Below are positions 5,277-5,636 of a stretch of 5,636 nucleotides of DNA, piece by piece. A model generated the notes under the pieces. It was not told the DNA's origin, did not search any database, and was given only the letters and a program-made list of their open reading frames with translations. The position numbers and the translations under genes are program-made. Numbering within the stretch: the first letter of the stretch is position 1; each line of letters opens with the position of its first letter. The stretch comes from Mariniphaga sp. (GTDB taxonomy: Bacteria > Bacteroidota > Bacteroidia > Bacteroidales > Prolixibacteraceae), in NCBI GenBank assembly GCA_013203525.1, contig JABMQB010000733.1, forward strand, positions 1 to 5,636. Direction: 5' to 3'.

Positions 5277-5465
5277 GCTTGTTTAAATTTAAACGGTTAT
5301 GGTGTTAAATCTGTTCCTGATTATTATTATGATGTGTATTACTTCATCATCACCATCATTAATGAATCATTTTCATATATATGGGATAAAATATCACATT
5401 ATAAATGTCGGATAATTGGTGTGGGTTTATCGTTCTCACTGACCACCCAAAACCAGAATTGTTGA
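5277..5465 (+). pseudogene. Remnant B: second copy of the fragment at 3098-3295
   Basis: After an in-frame TAA (5274-5276) the frame reads NLNGYGVKSVPDYYYDV, then FIITIINESFSYIWDKISHYKC and RIIGVG, and ends at TGA 5463-5465. Over 45 aligned residues, 28 equal remnant A, with two one-codon insertions, so the match is at protein level. Like remnant A it has no start codon, and the stop before it is at the same place, three codons before NLNG; this suggests both descend from one already headless sequence. Homology ends at the codons for VG (5421-5426); from there the frame runs into IS21-like repeats and reads LSFSLTTQNQNC, which is not part of the gene. It therefore lost its 3' end to the element on its right. 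A 14-base palindrome GTTTAAATTTAAAC (5281-5294) overlaps its start. Confidence 0.6.
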
Positions 5466-5636
5466 CCACTAGACAAATAATAAAATATACTTTACAAGGG
5501 ATTGATATAAAACGTTATATTTTAGACACTTCTTAATGGGTAAATTCCGGAGTGAGGTGATCAATCAATATCGGCATGGCTTGATTCAAAAACCGGAGAG
5601 GGGTGATCAACGAATCCGATTTTTCCACTTGAAGGT
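5428..5636. mobile_element. IS21-like transposon end(s) with multiple terminal repeats
   Basis: Two units on one side, CACTGACCACCC (5437-5448) and TTGACCACT (5462-5470), are about 22 bases apart. Facing them in the opposite orientation are GGTAAATTCCGGAG (5539-5552), GGTGATCAATC (5556-5566), a weaker unit TTGATTCAAAAACCGGAG (5581-5598) and GGTGATCAACGAATCCG (5602-5618), about 17-24 bases apart. Repeated GGTSATCA/GGTGGTCA plus CCGG units are, from memory, typical of IS21-family (istA/istB) ends in Bacteroidota. No transposase is in the window. Either this is a ~200-base internally deleted element with both ends, or one end of a full element that continues to the right. Its left edge coincides with the break in remnant B. 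The 68 bases between the repeat groups hold only an AT hairpin (ATATAA/TTATAT, 5505-5520). Confidence 0.45.

Overview
The window looks like a piece of a low-GC Bacteroidota chromosome or large accessory replicon. Three things point there: two copies of the sequence TAACTTTG, which fits the Bacteroidota sigma-A -7 element TAnnTTTG, placed just before genes; an exported protein whose signal peptide ends in Ile-Gln-Ala-Gln, a common style in that phylum; and Crp/Fnr and CotH-like proteins of a Bacteroidota type. No rRNA, tRNA or CRISPR array was seen.

Left part (1-2664), ordinary-looking: the last codons of a gene that starts outside the window; a Crp/Fnr-family regulator with its own promoter and a strong intrinsic terminator; an exported protein with CotH-like kinase motifs; and, convergent with it, a small exported protein of unknown function. 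A perfect 12-bp-arm palindrome sits at the convergent junction.

Middle part (2665-3501), gene-poor and decayed: a 46-residue ORF (2941-3081) of a recognisable small-protein type, a coding fragment without a start codon (remnant A), two hairpins, and a promoter region with a possible operator.

Right part (3502-5222): a compact three-gene operon, visibly more AT-rich than the left part. It encodes a receiver-like/HTH regulator-type protein, a protein with features suggesting a PD-(D/E)XK-type nuclease fold, and a small unknown protein. The first two overlap by ATGA and the third follows after 6 nt. The operon is bracketed by two diverged copies of the same gene fragment (remnants A and B; 28 of 45 aligned residues identical by hand alignment). 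Homology in remnant B stops where IS21-like terminal repeats begin (5428 to the window end).

The most notable candidate is this operon. Its layout (own regulator, putative nuclease, small partner, low GC, flanking decayed duplicates and transposon ends) is what a mobile accessory module, possibly defensive, would look like. Its function is inference; no known system was recognised.
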